Part shown: positions 1-8,211 of the stretch, piece after piece
Layout of the letters: every line of letters begins with the position of its first letter
Numbering within the stretch: the stretch's first letter is position 1
Assembly (NCBI GenBank): GCA_013177825.1
Contig: JABLXX010000009.1
Coordinates: forward strand, 62,001 to 126,000
From: Syntrophaceae bacterium
GTDB lineage: Bacteria > Desulfobacterota > Syntrophia > Syntrophales > PHBD01
DNA: 64,000 nt
Reading direction: 5' to 3'
Position numbers and translations under genes: made by a program
Notes under the pieces: generated by a model
The model's database searches: none
Told to the model about the DNA's origin: nothing
Seen by the model: only the letters and a program-made list of their open reading frames with translations

Positions 1-172
1 GATCGACCGTGTTGCTCCCGGGGTTATTCTGGAGGTGGACGGCGGAATCACGCCGGAGAACATCGGGCAGGTCTCCGCAGCCGGAGCCGGGGTCTTTGTG
101 GCAGGGGCCGCTGTTTTCGGGGGGCCGGATTACGGAGAGAAGATCCGTCTTCTGAAAGAAGCCGCCGGCTGA
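1..172 (+). CDS. rpe: Ribulose-phosphate 3-epimerase, C-terminal part (partial)
   Basis: The last 56 codons of a gene entering from the left edge. The enzyme interconverts ribulose 5-phosphate and xylulose 5-phosphate in the pentose phosphate pathway. The visible part holds the family's final TIM-barrel strands: an EVDGGI stretch, whose Asp is a catalytic and metal-binding position in the family, then GITPENIG and the phosphate-binding VAGAAVF segment. The frame is open from base 2 and stops at 170-172. A strong hairpin terminator follows 18 bases later. The N-terminal half lies outside the window. Confidence 0.85.
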   Translation, partial: IDRVAPGVILEVDGGITPENIGQVSAAGAGVFVAGAAVFGGPDYGEKIRLLKEAAG

Positions 173-189
173 ACATGCTTTCACAACCA

Positions 190-219
190 AGCCCCCTCCC
201 TGACGGGAGGGGGCTTTTC
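190..219 (+). terminator. Rho-independent terminator after rpe
   Basis: An 11-bp perfect GC-rich stem (190-200 with 205-215) closes on a TGAC loop and is followed by a TTTTCTTT tract on the plus strand. It ends rpe and also lies just past the 3' end of the minus-strand flavoprotein gene, so it may serve both directions. Confidence 0.8.
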
Positions 220-229
220 TTTGTCGATC

Positions 230-1267
230 TCAGGCCACTTGCCGAGCCATCTTTTCCTGCACAGCCTTCGCTTCCGCGACCATGCGTTCGAAGAGTTCCG
301 CCACGGTCGGCTCGTCGTGAATCAACCCCGTGTTCTGGCCGATGGGAAGAATGCCCTTCTCCACATCGCCGTCTTCCGTCGCCGCCTTGAAGAACCGGAA
401 GGCGTTGGCCATGTAGGCCAGCTGCTTCGCATTGCCGTATCCGGAAGCCAGGACGCCGAGGAACAGCTTGAAAAAGGGAACCTTGATCTGCCGGGCGATG
501 TCCTGGGAGCTGAAAAACGCCGATACCCAGTCCAGACCCTTCTTCGCCTGCTGGCGCGCCGCATCTGTGTCCAGAACACGGCAATAGATGCCGTCGATCC
601 GCTTGGAGAAGACCGTGTCGTAGACGTCCTTCTCGATGGACAGCTTTTTGAAATTCGCATGGAGCGGGCTTTCCTTCGTATTCATCAATCGCGTGCCCAT
701 GGCGATCCCCTCGGCTCCCAGTGCCAGGGCGGCGGCCAATCCTCTTCCGTCGGCAAACCCTCCGGCTGCGATGACGGGAATCTTCAGAACATCCGCCAGG
801 CTCGGCACCAGGACCAGTGACGTGACTTCCTCCCCGTGGGCGGCCGCTTCGTTCCCCGTTGCGATCACACCGTCGGATCCATAGTCCTGCGCCCGCAGGG
901 CGTGGCGTGCGTTGACCACCGTGGCGATCACCTTGCCGCCGTATTCATGGGCGCGCTTGACGATCCAGTCTCCCTTTCCAAGGGCAAAATTGATGACCGG
1001 GACTTTCTCCTCCAGAAGAATCTTGGCGTTTTCCATCGCCCCCGGAAACAGCAGGGATGCGTTCGCCCCGAAGGGTTTGTCCGTCAGTGTCCGGATCTCC
1101 CGGATGGCCTTCCGAGTCTCTTCCACCCCCAGCGCTCCGGTGGCCAGGATGCCAAGCCCTCCGGCGTTGGAAACGGCCGCCACCATCTTCGGCGTACTGA
1201 TCCAGCTCATGCCGGACAGCAGGATAGGATACTGAATTCCAAAAAGCTCCGTAATCTTCGTCTTCAC
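230..1267 (-). CDS. FabK / nitronate monooxygenase-family flavoprotein
   Basis: A 345-residue FMN-dependent TIM-barrel protein of the family that includes enoyl-ACP reductase II (FabK) and nitronate monooxygenase. Visible marks are the N-terminal YPILLSGM, AGGLGILATG at about 36-44, a His at about 144 (AAAHGEE) in the place of the family's catalytic His, and the phosphate-binding AAGGFADGR at 167-175 followed by a GTR. The start is GTG at 1265-1267, with GAGGAG eight bases upstream. It is the last gene of an acyl-CoA degradation operon, which makes a role on an acyl or enoyl substrate more likely than nitroalkane oxidation. Sequence alone does not separate these activities. Confidence 0.8.
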   Translation of the reverse strand: MKTKITELFGIQYPILLSGMSWISTPKMVAAVSNAGGLGILATGALGVEETRKAIREIRTLTDKPFGANASLLFPGAMENAKILLEEKVPVINFALGKGDWIVKRAHEYGGKVIATVVNARHALRAQDYGSDGVIATGNEAAAHGEEVTSLVLVPSLADVLKIPVIAAGGFADGRGLAAALALGAEGIAMGTRLMNTKESPLHANFKKLSIEKDVYDTVFSKRIDGIYCRVLDTDAARQQAKKGLDWVSAFFSSQDIARQIKVPFFKLFLGVLASGYGNAKQLAYMANAFRFFKAATEDGDVEKGILPIGQNTGLIHDEPTVAELFERMVAEAKAVQEKMARQVA

Positions 1268-1294
1268 AGCCTGACTCCTCGTGCATGAATCATT

Positions 1295-1317
1295 CCCCCT
1301 CCCCGGCGGGGAGGGGG
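1295..1317 (-). repeat. GC-rich palindrome between the flavoprotein and acyl-CoA dehydrogenase genes
   Basis: A 10-bp stem (1295-1304 with 1308-1317) closes on a 3-base loop. No U-tract follows on the minus strand, so it looks like an intercistronic mRNA hairpin rather than a full terminator. The stem sequence resembles the rpe terminator stem at 190-215. Confidence 0.6.
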
Positions 1318-1355
1318 CTATTCGCCAAATGGAACAACCGCTTTGGCAACCGTTC

Positions 1356-2498
1356 CTATCTCGTCTGGAGATACCGACCGATGGTCATGATCTCCGCTTC
1401 CTTCGTCCCCTCGTACAGCTCCAGGATCTTCGCGTCCCGGTACCACTTCTGCACCGAGTACTCGTCGATGTACCCATATCCTCCGTGAAGCTCGACGCCT
1501 GCATTCGCACAGAACACCGCCGTCTGACCGCTGTAGAACTTCGCCATCGCCGCCAGCGTGTAGTCCGGAGTTCCCTGGTCGATCAGCCACGCCGATTTGT
1601 ACACCAATCCGCGCAGCGCCTCAATCTGAATCACCATCTCCGTCAGCTTCTTCTGCGTCAGCTGGTAGTTCCCGATCGGTGTCCCGAACGCCGTACGCTC
1701 CTTGACATATTTCACCGACGTCTCCAGGCACGCCTCCGATAAACCCAGACCCTGCGCCGAAACCATCACCCGCGTCGTATCGAAGAAGTGCATCAGCTGG
1801 ATGAACCCCTTCCCTTCCTTCCCGATCAGGTTCGCCTGCGGAACACGAACGTCCTCCAGTGCGATCTCCGCCGTGTCGCTCGCCCGGATCCCCAGCTTCC
1901 CCTTAATCTTGTTCCGCGTGATCCCCGGCGTCGTCATCGGAACCACGATCAGGCTGAAACTGTTGTGCTTCTTCTCGTCCGGGTTCGTGATGCATGCCGT
2001 CACCATGAAGTCCGCCACCGTCCCGTTCGTGATGAACATCTTGTTCCCGTTGATCACGTAGTCCGTTCCGTCCTTCACCGCTCGCGTTTTGTAGCCCGAT
2101 GCATCCGTCCCCGCGTTCGGCTCCGTGTAACCGCCCGCGCTCACCCAGTCGCCCGCGCAGACCGGCGGCAGGTACTTCTGCTTCAGCTCCTCGTTTCCAT
2201 ACTGGAAGATCGACTCGCAGCCGAAGCATGCAGCCACCACGTTCAGCCCGATTCCCATGTCCACCTTGGACAGCTCTTCCGTGATGATCGCGTTCCCCAG
2301 CATCCCCGCATTCGCCCCGCCGTACTGCTCCGGAATCCACGATCCCACCAGCCCGTTCTCCGCCGCCTTCTTCCGGATCTCCGGCGTGTATTTCTCGTGC
2401 TCGTCGCACTCCTTCGAAATCGGCGTAAACTCCGCCACCGCAAACTTGTACGCCATCTCCTTCAACATCTTCAATTCTTCGGAAAGCTCGTAATCCAT
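1356..2498 (-). CDS. Acyl-CoA dehydrogenase
   Basis: A 380-residue FAD-dependent dehydrogenase that introduces the 2,3 double bond into acyl-CoA, passing electrons to electron-transfer flavoprotein. Length and layout match the family: an N-terminal helical domain, a central beta domain with MFITNG and VRVPQANLIG, and a C-terminal helical domain with AFGTPIGNYQ. The catalytic base is Glu363 in YEGT near the C terminus. I chose ATG 2496-2498 because AGGAGG lies at 2503-2508; an in-frame start 51 bases upstream lacks this support. Third codon positions are almost all G or C by eye, which suggests high expression. The chain-length preference cannot be read from sequence. Confidence 0.92.
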   Translation of the reverse strand: MDYELSEELKMLKEMAYKFAVAEFTPISKECDEHEKYTPEIRKKAAENGLVGSWIPEQYGGANAGMLGNAIITEELSKVDMGIGLNVVAACFGCESIFQYGNEELKQKYLPPVCAGDWVSAGGYTEPNAGTDASGYKTRAVKDGTDYVINGNKMFITNGTVADFMVTACITNPDEKKHNSFSLIVVPMTTPGITRNKIKGKLGIRASDTAEIALEDVRVPQANLIGKEGKGFIQLMHFFDTTRVMVSAQGLGLSEACLETSVKYVKERTAFGTPIGNYQLTQKKLTEMVIQIEALRGLVYKSAWLIDQGTPDYTLAAMAKFYSGQTAVFCANAGVELHGGYGYIDEYSVQKWYRDAKILELYEGTKEAEIMTIGRYLQTR

Positions 2499-2527
2499 CG
2501 CAAACCTCCTGAGATCTATGATCGCCC

Positions 2528-2547
2528 GCCCCCCAGCAAGGAGGGGC
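2528..2547 (-). repeat. Short GC hairpin between acyl-CoA dehydrogenase and acyl-CoA synthetase genes
   Basis: A 5-bp GCCCC/GGGGC stem with a 10-base loop lies in the intercistronic gap. On the minus strand it shares a GCCCCTCCTTGCTG-like arm with the palindrome at 19631-19660. It is weak alone but fits a pattern of hairpins at every gene boundary of this operon. Confidence 0.4.
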
Positions 2548-2561
2548 AAGTCTCCGAACCA

Positions 2562-4205
2562 TTATGCTCCATACGTCTTTCGTAATGCGACCTTGTTGAT
2601 TTTTCCGACACTCGTTTTCGGAATGGCTTCGACGATCTCCACCCGGTCCGGGATGCCATATTTGGGAATCCGTCCGCTCTCGCTCATATCCATCAGGTAT
2701 TTCTTCAGATCATCCGAAGTGACTTTGCCCTGGAAGTCCGCTTTGAGCACGGCTATCATAAATGGCCTCTCCCCCCACTTCGGATCGGGAACACCGATGG
2801 CTGCAGCTTCCGCCACTGCCTCGTGCTGGCTCAACAGATTCTCCAGTTCCAGGGAGGAGATCCACTCACCACCCGTTTTGATGACATCCTTGATCCGGTC
2901 GGTGATATGGAGGTACCCTTCCTCATCGATATTCGCAACATCCCCCGTATGGAGCCAACCGTCGCGCCACAGCTCCTTGGTGCGCTCGGGATCCTTGTGA
3001 TAGCCTCCCGTCAGCCAGGGCGCCCGGACTACAACCTCGCCGGACGACTTCCCATCGTGGGGCAGTTCCCTCCCCTGGGCGTCGCGGACGCGCACGTACA
3101 CCAGCGGGGCCGGGATACCCGTTTTGGTGTAGTAGTCCACGAGTTTTTCCTTCGGCAAGTCCAGCATCCAGGGCTTGACATTGCACAGGGTCAGGAGAGG
3201 ACAGGTCTCCGACATCCCGTAGGCGGCATAAATTTGGATTCCCAGTTCCATGGCCGCCAGGGCCAGACCCTTGGACAGGGCCGCCCCGCCGATGACGACC
3301 TTCCAGTGGCTCAGGTCGAGTTGCTTGACGAAGGGGTTGGAAACGAGCATCTGGATGATGGTCGGCACACAGTGGGAGAAGGTGACCTTCTCCATGAGGA
3401 TCAGCTTGAGGAGCATCTCCGGCTCATAGCGCCCCGGATAGACCTGCTTGACGCCGATCATGGTCGCTGCATAGGGCACGCCCCAGGCATGAACGTGGAA
3501 CATGGGCGTCATGGGCATGTACACATCGGTCGACCGCATGCGTCCAATACCCTCATAGGAGCCCGTCACGATCATCAGGGCCTGGGCATGGAGGACGAGT
3601 TGCCGATGGGAGAAATAGACGCCCTTGGGTAACCCTGTGGTCCCCGTGGTGTAGAAGGTCGTGGCCCGGGTGTTTTCATCGAAGTCCGGGAAATCGTAGG
3701 AAGGAGCGGATCCGGCCAGGACTTCCTCGTATTCGGCGGCAAACGGAATTTTTGAAGCCGGCCGGCTGCCGTCCTCACTGATCAGGATCACCGTCTTGAC
3801 CGTCTTGATCTGGTCCCACACGGCTTCCAGAAGCGGAAGGAAGTCCGTATGGATAATGACGATCTTGTCCTCTGCATGATTCATCGTGTAGAGGACCTGT
3901 TCCGGCGAAAGGCGCCAGTTCTGGGTATGCAGGACTGCGCCCATCATGGGTACGGCAAAGAAACACTCCAGGTAGCGGTTGCTGTCATAGTCGAAAACGC
4001 AGACAACATCTCCTTTTTTAACGCCCAGTTTTTCCAGCCCTCCCGCAAGACGGTGGATCCGTTCGTTGAGCTGGCGGTATGTCAGTCGGAGTTTGTCCCG
4101 GTAAACAATTTCCTGGTTCGGTGCAAACACCAGGGGCATTTCGAGGATGTGTTTGATGAGGAGTTGGTAATTATAGCTCTGTCCCGGTTCGTAATTCGCC
4201 GACAT
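2562..4205 (-). CDS. AMP-forming fatty-acyl-CoA synthetase
   Basis: A 547-residue ANL-superfamily enzyme that activates a carboxylic acid to acyl-CoA through an acyl-adenylate. The P-loop-like YTTGTTGLPKGV lies at about 185-196, the WLHTGD hinge-region motif and TDRIKDVIKTGGEWIS follow, and the catalytic Lys in SVGKINK is at about 535. ATG 4203-4205 has a GAGGAGG ribosome site about eight bases upstream. An alternative in-frame start at 4271 would run through an intercistronic hairpin and is less likely. It lies between 3-hydroxyacyl-CoA and acyl-CoA dehydrogenase genes, so a medium- or long-chain fatty acid substrate is the natural reading. That substrate is inferred. Confidence 0.9.
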   Translation of the reverse strand: MSANYEPGQSYNYQLLIKHILEMPLVFAPNQEIVYRDKLRLTYRQLNERIHRLAGGLEKLGVKKGDVVCVFDYDSNRYLECFFAVPMMGAVLHTQNWRLSPEQVLYTMNHAEDKIVIIHTDFLPLLEAVWDQIKTVKTVILISEDGSRPASKIPFAAEYEEVLAGSAPSYDFPDFDENTRATTFYTTGTTGLPKGVYFSHRQLVLHAQALMIVTGSYEGIGRMRSTDVYMPMTPMFHVHAWGVPYAATMIGVKQVYPGRYEPEMLLKLILMEKVTFSHCVPTIIQMLVSNPFVKQLDLSHWKVVIGGAALSKGLALAAMELGIQIYAAYGMSETCPLLTLCNVKPWMLDLPKEKLVDYYTKTGIPAPLVYVRVRDAQGRELPHDGKSSGEVVVRAPWLTGGYHKDPERTKELWRDGWLHTGDVANIDEEGYLHITDRIKDVIKTGGEWISSLELENLLSQHEAVAEAAAIGVPDPKWGERPFMIAVLKADFQGKVTSDDLKKYLMDMSESGRIPKYGIPDRVEIVEAIPKTSVGKINKVALRKTYGA

Positions 4206-4230
4206 GAGATTTCCCTCCTCTGGCGGAAAG

Positions 4231-4260
4231 CCGGGAACGGCCCCCCCGAGCCGTTCCCGG
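4231..4260 (-). repeat. Inverted repeat between hydroxyacyl-CoA dehydrogenase and acyl-CoA synthetase genes
   Basis: Perfect 10-bp arms (CCGGGAACGG at 4231-4240 and its complement at 4251-4260) with a C-rich loop. No U-tract follows in the transcript, so it more likely affects mRNA stability or processing than ends transcription. Confidence 0.6.
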
Positions 4261-4283
4261 GATATGAACATGGACGAGGCCTC

Positions 4284-5135
4284 CTACTTGTAATTGAAGA
4301 CGCCCTTTCCCACCTTGCGACCGAAGCGGCCTGCCCGGACGAGTTGCACGAGAAGCGGCGCCGGCCGGTACTTGTCCCCCAGTTCGCGATGCAGTCCGTC
4401 GATCACACGCAGAAGCGTTTCATTGCCTACCAGGTCCGAAAGGGCCAGGGGTCCGATGGGGTGATTGCAACCCAGCACCATGCCCTTGTCGATGTCCTCC
4501 GCACTGGCCAGGCCTTCGCCGAGGACGAAGAAAGCCTCGTTCAGCATCGTGCAGAGGATCCGGTTTACCACGAAGGCGGGCGCCTCTTTCACGACAACCA
4601 GTTCCTTGCCGATCTTCTTTCCCCAGGCCTCGGCAACCGCGAGGGTGTCCGCACTGGTTTCGTATCCCTTGATGATCTCCAGGAGCCGCATGACCGGAAC
4701 GGGGTTGAAGAAGTGCGTCCCGATGAATTTGTCGGGGCGCTTCGTCACCGCCGCCATCTCCGTGATGCTGAGGCCGGATGTATTGGTGAAGAACAGGCAG
4801 TGGGCCGGAACGATTTCTTCCAGCTCCGCATAGACCTTCTTCTTCACGTCCATGACCTCGATGACCACTTCAACCACGATGTCGGCATTGGCGGCGGCCT
4901 CTTTCATGTCCAGTGTCGGCTTGATCCGGCCCAGGACGGCGTTCATGTCTTCCTGGGTCCGCTTGCCCTTCTCCACTTCCTTTGCCAGATTCTTCCGGAT
5001 CGTGTTCATGCCACCGTCCACGAACCGCTGCTCGATGTCCCGGAGGGTGACCGAATACCCTGCCTGGGCGCATACCTGTGCGATTCCATTCCCCATCAGA
5101 CCAGCACCCAGCACACAAATGTTCTTGATTTCCAT
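4284..5135 (-). CDS. 3-hydroxyacyl-CoA dehydrogenase (3-hydroxybutyryl-CoA type)
   Basis: A 283-residue NAD(P)-dependent enzyme oxidising 3-hydroxyacyl-CoA to 3-ketoacyl-CoA. The dinucleotide site GAGLMG is at 10-15, followed by SGLSI at 120-124, and the catalytic His-Glu dyad is H141 (THFFNP) and E153 (LLEII). The length matches single-function Hbd enzymes rather than FadB fusions. ATG 5133-5135 has AAGGAGG upstream; the longer open frame to 5444 is the untranslated leader. It is the first gene of the lipid operon and lies about 210 bases below a good promoter. No enoyl-CoA hydratase or thiolase is nearby. Confidence 0.92.
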   Translation of the reverse strand: MEIKNICVLGAGLMGNGIAQVCAQAGYSVTLRDIEQRFVDGGMNTIRKNLAKEVEKGKRTQEDMNAVLGRIKPTLDMKEAAANADIVVEVVIEVMDVKKKVYAELEEIVPAHCLFFTNTSGLSITEMAAVTKRPDKFIGTHFFNPVPVMRLLEIIKGYETSADTLAVAEAWGKKIGKELVVVKEAPAFVVNRILCTMLNEAFFVLGEGLASAEDIDKGMVLGCNHPIGPLALSDLVGNETLLRVIDGLHRELGDKYRPAPLLVQLVRAGRFGRKVGKGVFNYK

Positions 5136-5264
5136 CTTCAACCTCCTTCCCGTGATTATGCGCAGACCGTACCCGCCGCTTGCGGGCCAATCGTTGCTGA
5201 TGAAGTGGATTCTGGATGGGCCGTGAAGGCCAGGAAGCCTTCTGCAGTCGGTACCTGGCAGACC

Positions 5265-5279
5265 GCCATGATACATGGC
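5265..5279. promoter_or_regulatory. Possible operator: perfect 6-bp inverted repeat in the lipid-operon leader
   Basis: GCCATG-ATA-CATGGC lies about 70 bases downstream of the predicted start of transcription. A tandem 9-base repeat (GGAACGGGT twice, 5285-5302) is beside it. A repressor site is plausible, but the binding protein is unknown. Confidence 0.35.
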
Positions 5280-5352
5280 CTGCCGGAACGGGTGGAACGG
5301 GTGGACTTTTATCGGCCGTTGGACTACATGTTTTCCATCACATGCGTCGGGG

Positions 5353-5381
5353 TTTATAACACATTCAACAACCCGTGACAA
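5353..5381 (-). promoter_or_regulatory. Sigma-70-type promoter for the lipid operon
   Basis: On the minus strand, TTGTCA (5376-5381) and TATAAA (5353-5358) are separated by exactly 17 bases. Transcription would start near 5346 and give a leader of about 210 bases before the hydroxyacyl-CoA dehydrogenase gene. Confidence 0.65.
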
Positions 5382-5433
5382 CGGCATGATTGACATTTCA
5401 GTCAAGATACGCGCGATTTTATAAAGAGTGGTT

Positions 5434-5952
5434 ATGCATGTCATTCTGGACGGCTATAACGTCATCCGTCAGTCCGACACCTTGAGGGCCTTTGAGCGGA
5501 GGAGCCTAGAGGAGGCCCGTACCGCGCTTGTACGCTCCGTGGCGGAATACCAGAGGAAGAAAGGACACCAGGTAACCATCGTTTTCGACGGCTGGTCCGG
5601 TGGATCTCCGCTGGAGGAGCGGGACCGGTTTGGAAATGTCGAGATCGTCTATTCCCGGAAAGGCGAAAAGGCCGATGAGGTGATCAAGCGGATGGTTCAC
5701 CGGAGCAGCGAGGAAACCATCGTCGTCACCTCCGACCGGGACGTGGCGGATTATGCAAACCGTCATGGCGGCAGCGCCGTTTCCTCGCTGGACTTTGAGC
5801 GGATCCTGATGAAATCTCCTTCGGAAAGCGGGGGCGAGGACGAATCGGCAAACGACAGCGATGAAGAGGAGCGGCCCGCCAAGAGGAAAGGCCCCTCCCG
5901 GCGTCCTTCGAAAAGAGAGAAGGCATATCAGTCGCGGTTCCGCAAGCTATGA
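5434..5952 (+). CDS. YacP/Rae1-like NYN-domain ribonuclease
   Basis: A 172-residue protein with an N-terminal NYN (PIN-like) nuclease fold. Conserved acidic residues are visible: D6 in ILDGYN, FDG at about 50, the KADEVI segment and TSDRDVAD. The first 125 residues form the domain; the rest is a charged, low-complexity tail rich in Glu, Lys and Arg, typical of RNA-associated proteins. ATG 5434 was chosen over GTG 5428; neither has a strong ribosome site. B. subtilis Rae1 (YacP) is a ribosome-associated mRNA endonuclease, and transferring that role here is inference. The gene converges on holA. Confidence 0.8.
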   Translation: MHVILDGYNVIRQSDTLRAFERRSLEEARTALVRSVAEYQRKKGHQVTIVFDGWSGGSPLEERDRFGNVEIVYSRKGEKADEVIKRMVHRSSEETIVVTSDRDVADYANRHGGSAVSSLDFERILMKSPSESGGEDESANDSDEEERPAKRKGPSRRPSKREKAYQSRFRKL

Positions 5953-6022
5953 CAAGCAGGCTGTTGAAAAGGGGATGTCTGCGCGTATTTTCTCGAATGC
6001 CTGCCTGCGAAGCGGAGGCCTG

Positions 6023-7387
6023 TCAGCGGGAACAGACCCTGATCAGAAAACGTTCCAGCATATGCCTGGGGCTGCGGGCAGTCGACTTCAGGGACAGATC
6101 CATCGCGGCCAGGTCGGATATCCAGGCGTTCAGATCGTTGTCAGAGAAAGAGCGGGCATTCCGCAGGGACAGATAGATTACATACGGATGCTGGCTCCGA
6201 AGAACTCCCTCCTGTTTGGAGGAACCGCTACCTGACCGCAGGGCCGGATACACGGCGCGCTGAAAGTCGTGGAACTCCATCTCGGCCCGATAGGCGGGTG
6301 GAAGTTCCCCGGGCCGGAGAAAGGCGGCGGCGTCACGGAGATTGCGTATCTCCCGGGCAATCATGGAGAGGATGAAGACGGGGGCCTCGCCTCTCAGGAA
6401 GAGTTCATCAAGGGTCAAGAGGCATCGGGAAAGATCTCTGGCCGCAAGGGCGGCTGTCAGGTCGAAAACCGTGTCTTCCTTCGTCTTTCCAACGGCTTCC
6501 TCCACATCCCGCGCCTCGATGACCGGCCTATCCCCCACATAAGCAATCAGCTTTTCCACCATTTTCAGCGATTCGCGGAGCTGGAAGCCGGTTTTCCGTC
6601 CGATCGCGGGCAGCGCGTCACCGGCCAGTTTCTTCCCTGTACCCACCAGGAGGTCGTCAACGGACCTGGCAAGGGACTGTCTCTGCTTCGCCTCTCCTTT
6701 TACAGATGCAAATGTCAGGACGCGGCTCTTTTCGCTGATGATCTTGAACAGCCTCATCCGGCGGTCCGCAGCAGGGGCCGTCAGAATCAGGCAGACATCC
6801 TCTGGCAGTATGGTCCGGAAAAAGTCCTCCAGGCGTCCTGCGCCATCGGCAGCATCGGATAAAGGTTTTCCGAACCGCTCGTACATTTCCAGGAGCCTGG
6901 GGAGCCATGTGGGAAGCTCACGAGCGGCATCCGCGCCGGCAATACGGGTCCATTCGTCTTCGGGCAGGTTTTTCCAGCCGCCGTCCTTCAGGTCGTCCGC
7001 CTGCAGACCGCTGACTGCCAGAAACTGGGAAAAGGACTGGGCGGCCTGGACCGGGCTGCGCTCCATCAGATCCTTCGTTCTCTGGACAAGCTGGGATGCG
7101 GTGGCGGCGGACTGAAAGAGCCGGGTGTTCCTGACGACAACCACCTTGCGACCGGGAATAAGTGCAGGGGTGTTCAGGTTATCCAGGAGACGCACCGGTG
7201 TCTCCTGATCGCCGTCCAGGATGAACAGGCTCCATTCCCGATCGGATTCCGGAACGAGCGCATCGATGATTTTCTGCAGTGCGTCCTGGATAAGGAACTC
7301 CTCGTCGCCCAGAAGCAGGTAGCAGGGAGCAACGACACCCTGTCGGATTTCTCGCAGGACGCCCGTCAGCGAATCTCTGGTTTCCAT
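6023..7387 (-). CDS. holA: DNA polymerase III delta subunit
   Basis: The clamp-loader delta subunit, which opens the beta clamp. The N terminus has the characteristic APCYLLLGDEEFLIQDAL segment, and the core continues with LEDFFRTILPEDVCLIL and DRRMRLFK, then the helical collar domain. At 454 residues it is about 100 longer than usual; the excess is an insertion at about 87-185, between the first beta strands and the LEDFF segment. The gene follows the LOG-family gene after a 78-base gap and is the last in an rpsU-led minus-strand run. Confidence 0.85.
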   Translation of the reverse strand: METRDSLTGVLREIRQGVVAPCYLLLGDEEFLIQDALQKIIDALVPESDREWSLFILDGDQETPVRLLDNLNTPALIPGRKVVVVRNTRLFQSAATASQLVQRTKDLMERSPVQAAQSFSQFLAVSGLQADDLKDGGWKNLPEDEWTRIAGADAARELPTWLPRLLEMYERFGKPLSDAADGAGRLEDFFRTILPEDVCLILTAPAADRRMRLFKIISEKSRVLTFASVKGEAKQRQSLARSVDDLLVGTGKKLAGDALPAIGRKTGFQLRESLKMVEKLIAYVGDRPVIEARDVEEAVGKTKEDTVFDLTAALAARDLSRCLLTLDELFLRGEAPVFILSMIAREIRNLRDAAAFLRPGELPPAYRAEMEFHDFQRAVYPALRSGSGSSKQEGVLRSQHPYVIYLSLRNARSFSDNDLNAWISDLAAMDLSLKSTARSPRHMLERFLIRVCSR

Positions 7388-7465
7388 GCCTTCGTCCCCT
7401 GAAAAGGGAGTTTTGGATATGAAGGGACCTCCACGGGGAAGGAGGGTGCGGGATGATCGACTGGG

Positions 7466-8119
7466 TCAGAGGATGACAAATTTCTGAATGTGCCGTACGG
7501 CTTCTTCCGGATCGTCGGTAATCTTCAGGAGGGCCAGGTCCTCGGCGTCAATCTTTCTCTCTTTCACCATCACCTTCTTTACCCAGTCCAGCAGCCCCTG
7601 CCAGTAGGCCCGGCCAAGAAGGATGACGGGAAAGCTGCGGATACGTCTGGTTTGGATTAGCGTGAGGGCTTCGAAAAGCTCATCCATGGTGCCGTAGCCT
7701 CCGGGGAAAATGACATAGGCTACGGCGTATTTGACGAACATCACTTTCCTGACGAAAAAATATTTGAAGTCAAGACTGATGTTTGCGTATTGATTCGGCT
7801 TTTGCTCATACGGAAGGTGGATGTTCAGACCGACGGATTTACCTCCCGCGGCGGCGGCGCCTTTGTTGGCCGCTTCCATAATCCCGGGACCGCCGCCGGT
7901 AATCACTCCGAATCCCTCTTCCGCCAGCCGCCGGGCAAGGACTTCCGCCTTCTCGTAATAAGGATCGGAGGCTGTCAGGCGTGCTGATCCGAAGATGGTG
8001 ACCGCATGTTTCACCTTCGAGAGGGACTCGATGGACTCCACGAATTCCGCCATGATGCGGAAGATGCGCCACGACTCATCGATGGACAGGGCGTCCACGA
8101 GATACTGCTTTTCATCCAT
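7466..8119 (-). CDS. LOG-family (TIGR00730-type) putative nucleotide phosphoribohydrolase
   Basis: A 217-residue Rossmann-fold protein with both family signatures: GGGPGIMEAAN at 75-85 and PGGYGTMDE at 139-147, preceded by an RK pair at 124-125. Plant LOG proteins and several bacterial members release free base from nucleoside 5'-monophosphates; the bacterial physiological role is often unclear. ATG 8117-8119 has GGGGGAG eight bases upstream. An in-frame start at 8182 has no better site. It lies between rpsU and holA on the same strand. Confidence 0.88.
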   Translation of the reverse strand: MDEKQYLVDALSIDESWRIFRIMAEFVESIESLSKVKHAVTIFGSARLTASDPYYEKAEVLARRLAEEGFGVITGGGPGIMEAANKGAAAAGGKSVGLNIHLPYEQKPNQYANISLDFKYFFVRKVMFVKYAVAYVIFPGGYGTMDELFEALTLIQTRRIRSFPVILLGRAYWQGLLDWVKKVMVKERKIDAEDLALLKITDDPEEAVRHIQKFVIL

Positions 8120-8211
8120 CCAGAACTCCCCCGGCGAAGAAAATCCGCGCAGGATCCGAGACCGGCGGCTACCGCCGTCCATTTCGTCCCGGATACAACC
8201 ACCATCTCTTT

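Noticed and set aside
3849-5378. A 509-codon open frame opposite the acyl-CoA synthetase and hydroxyacyl-CoA dehydrogenase genes
   Set aside because: It spans two well-supported genes and their boundary, has no ribosome site and no recognisable domain.
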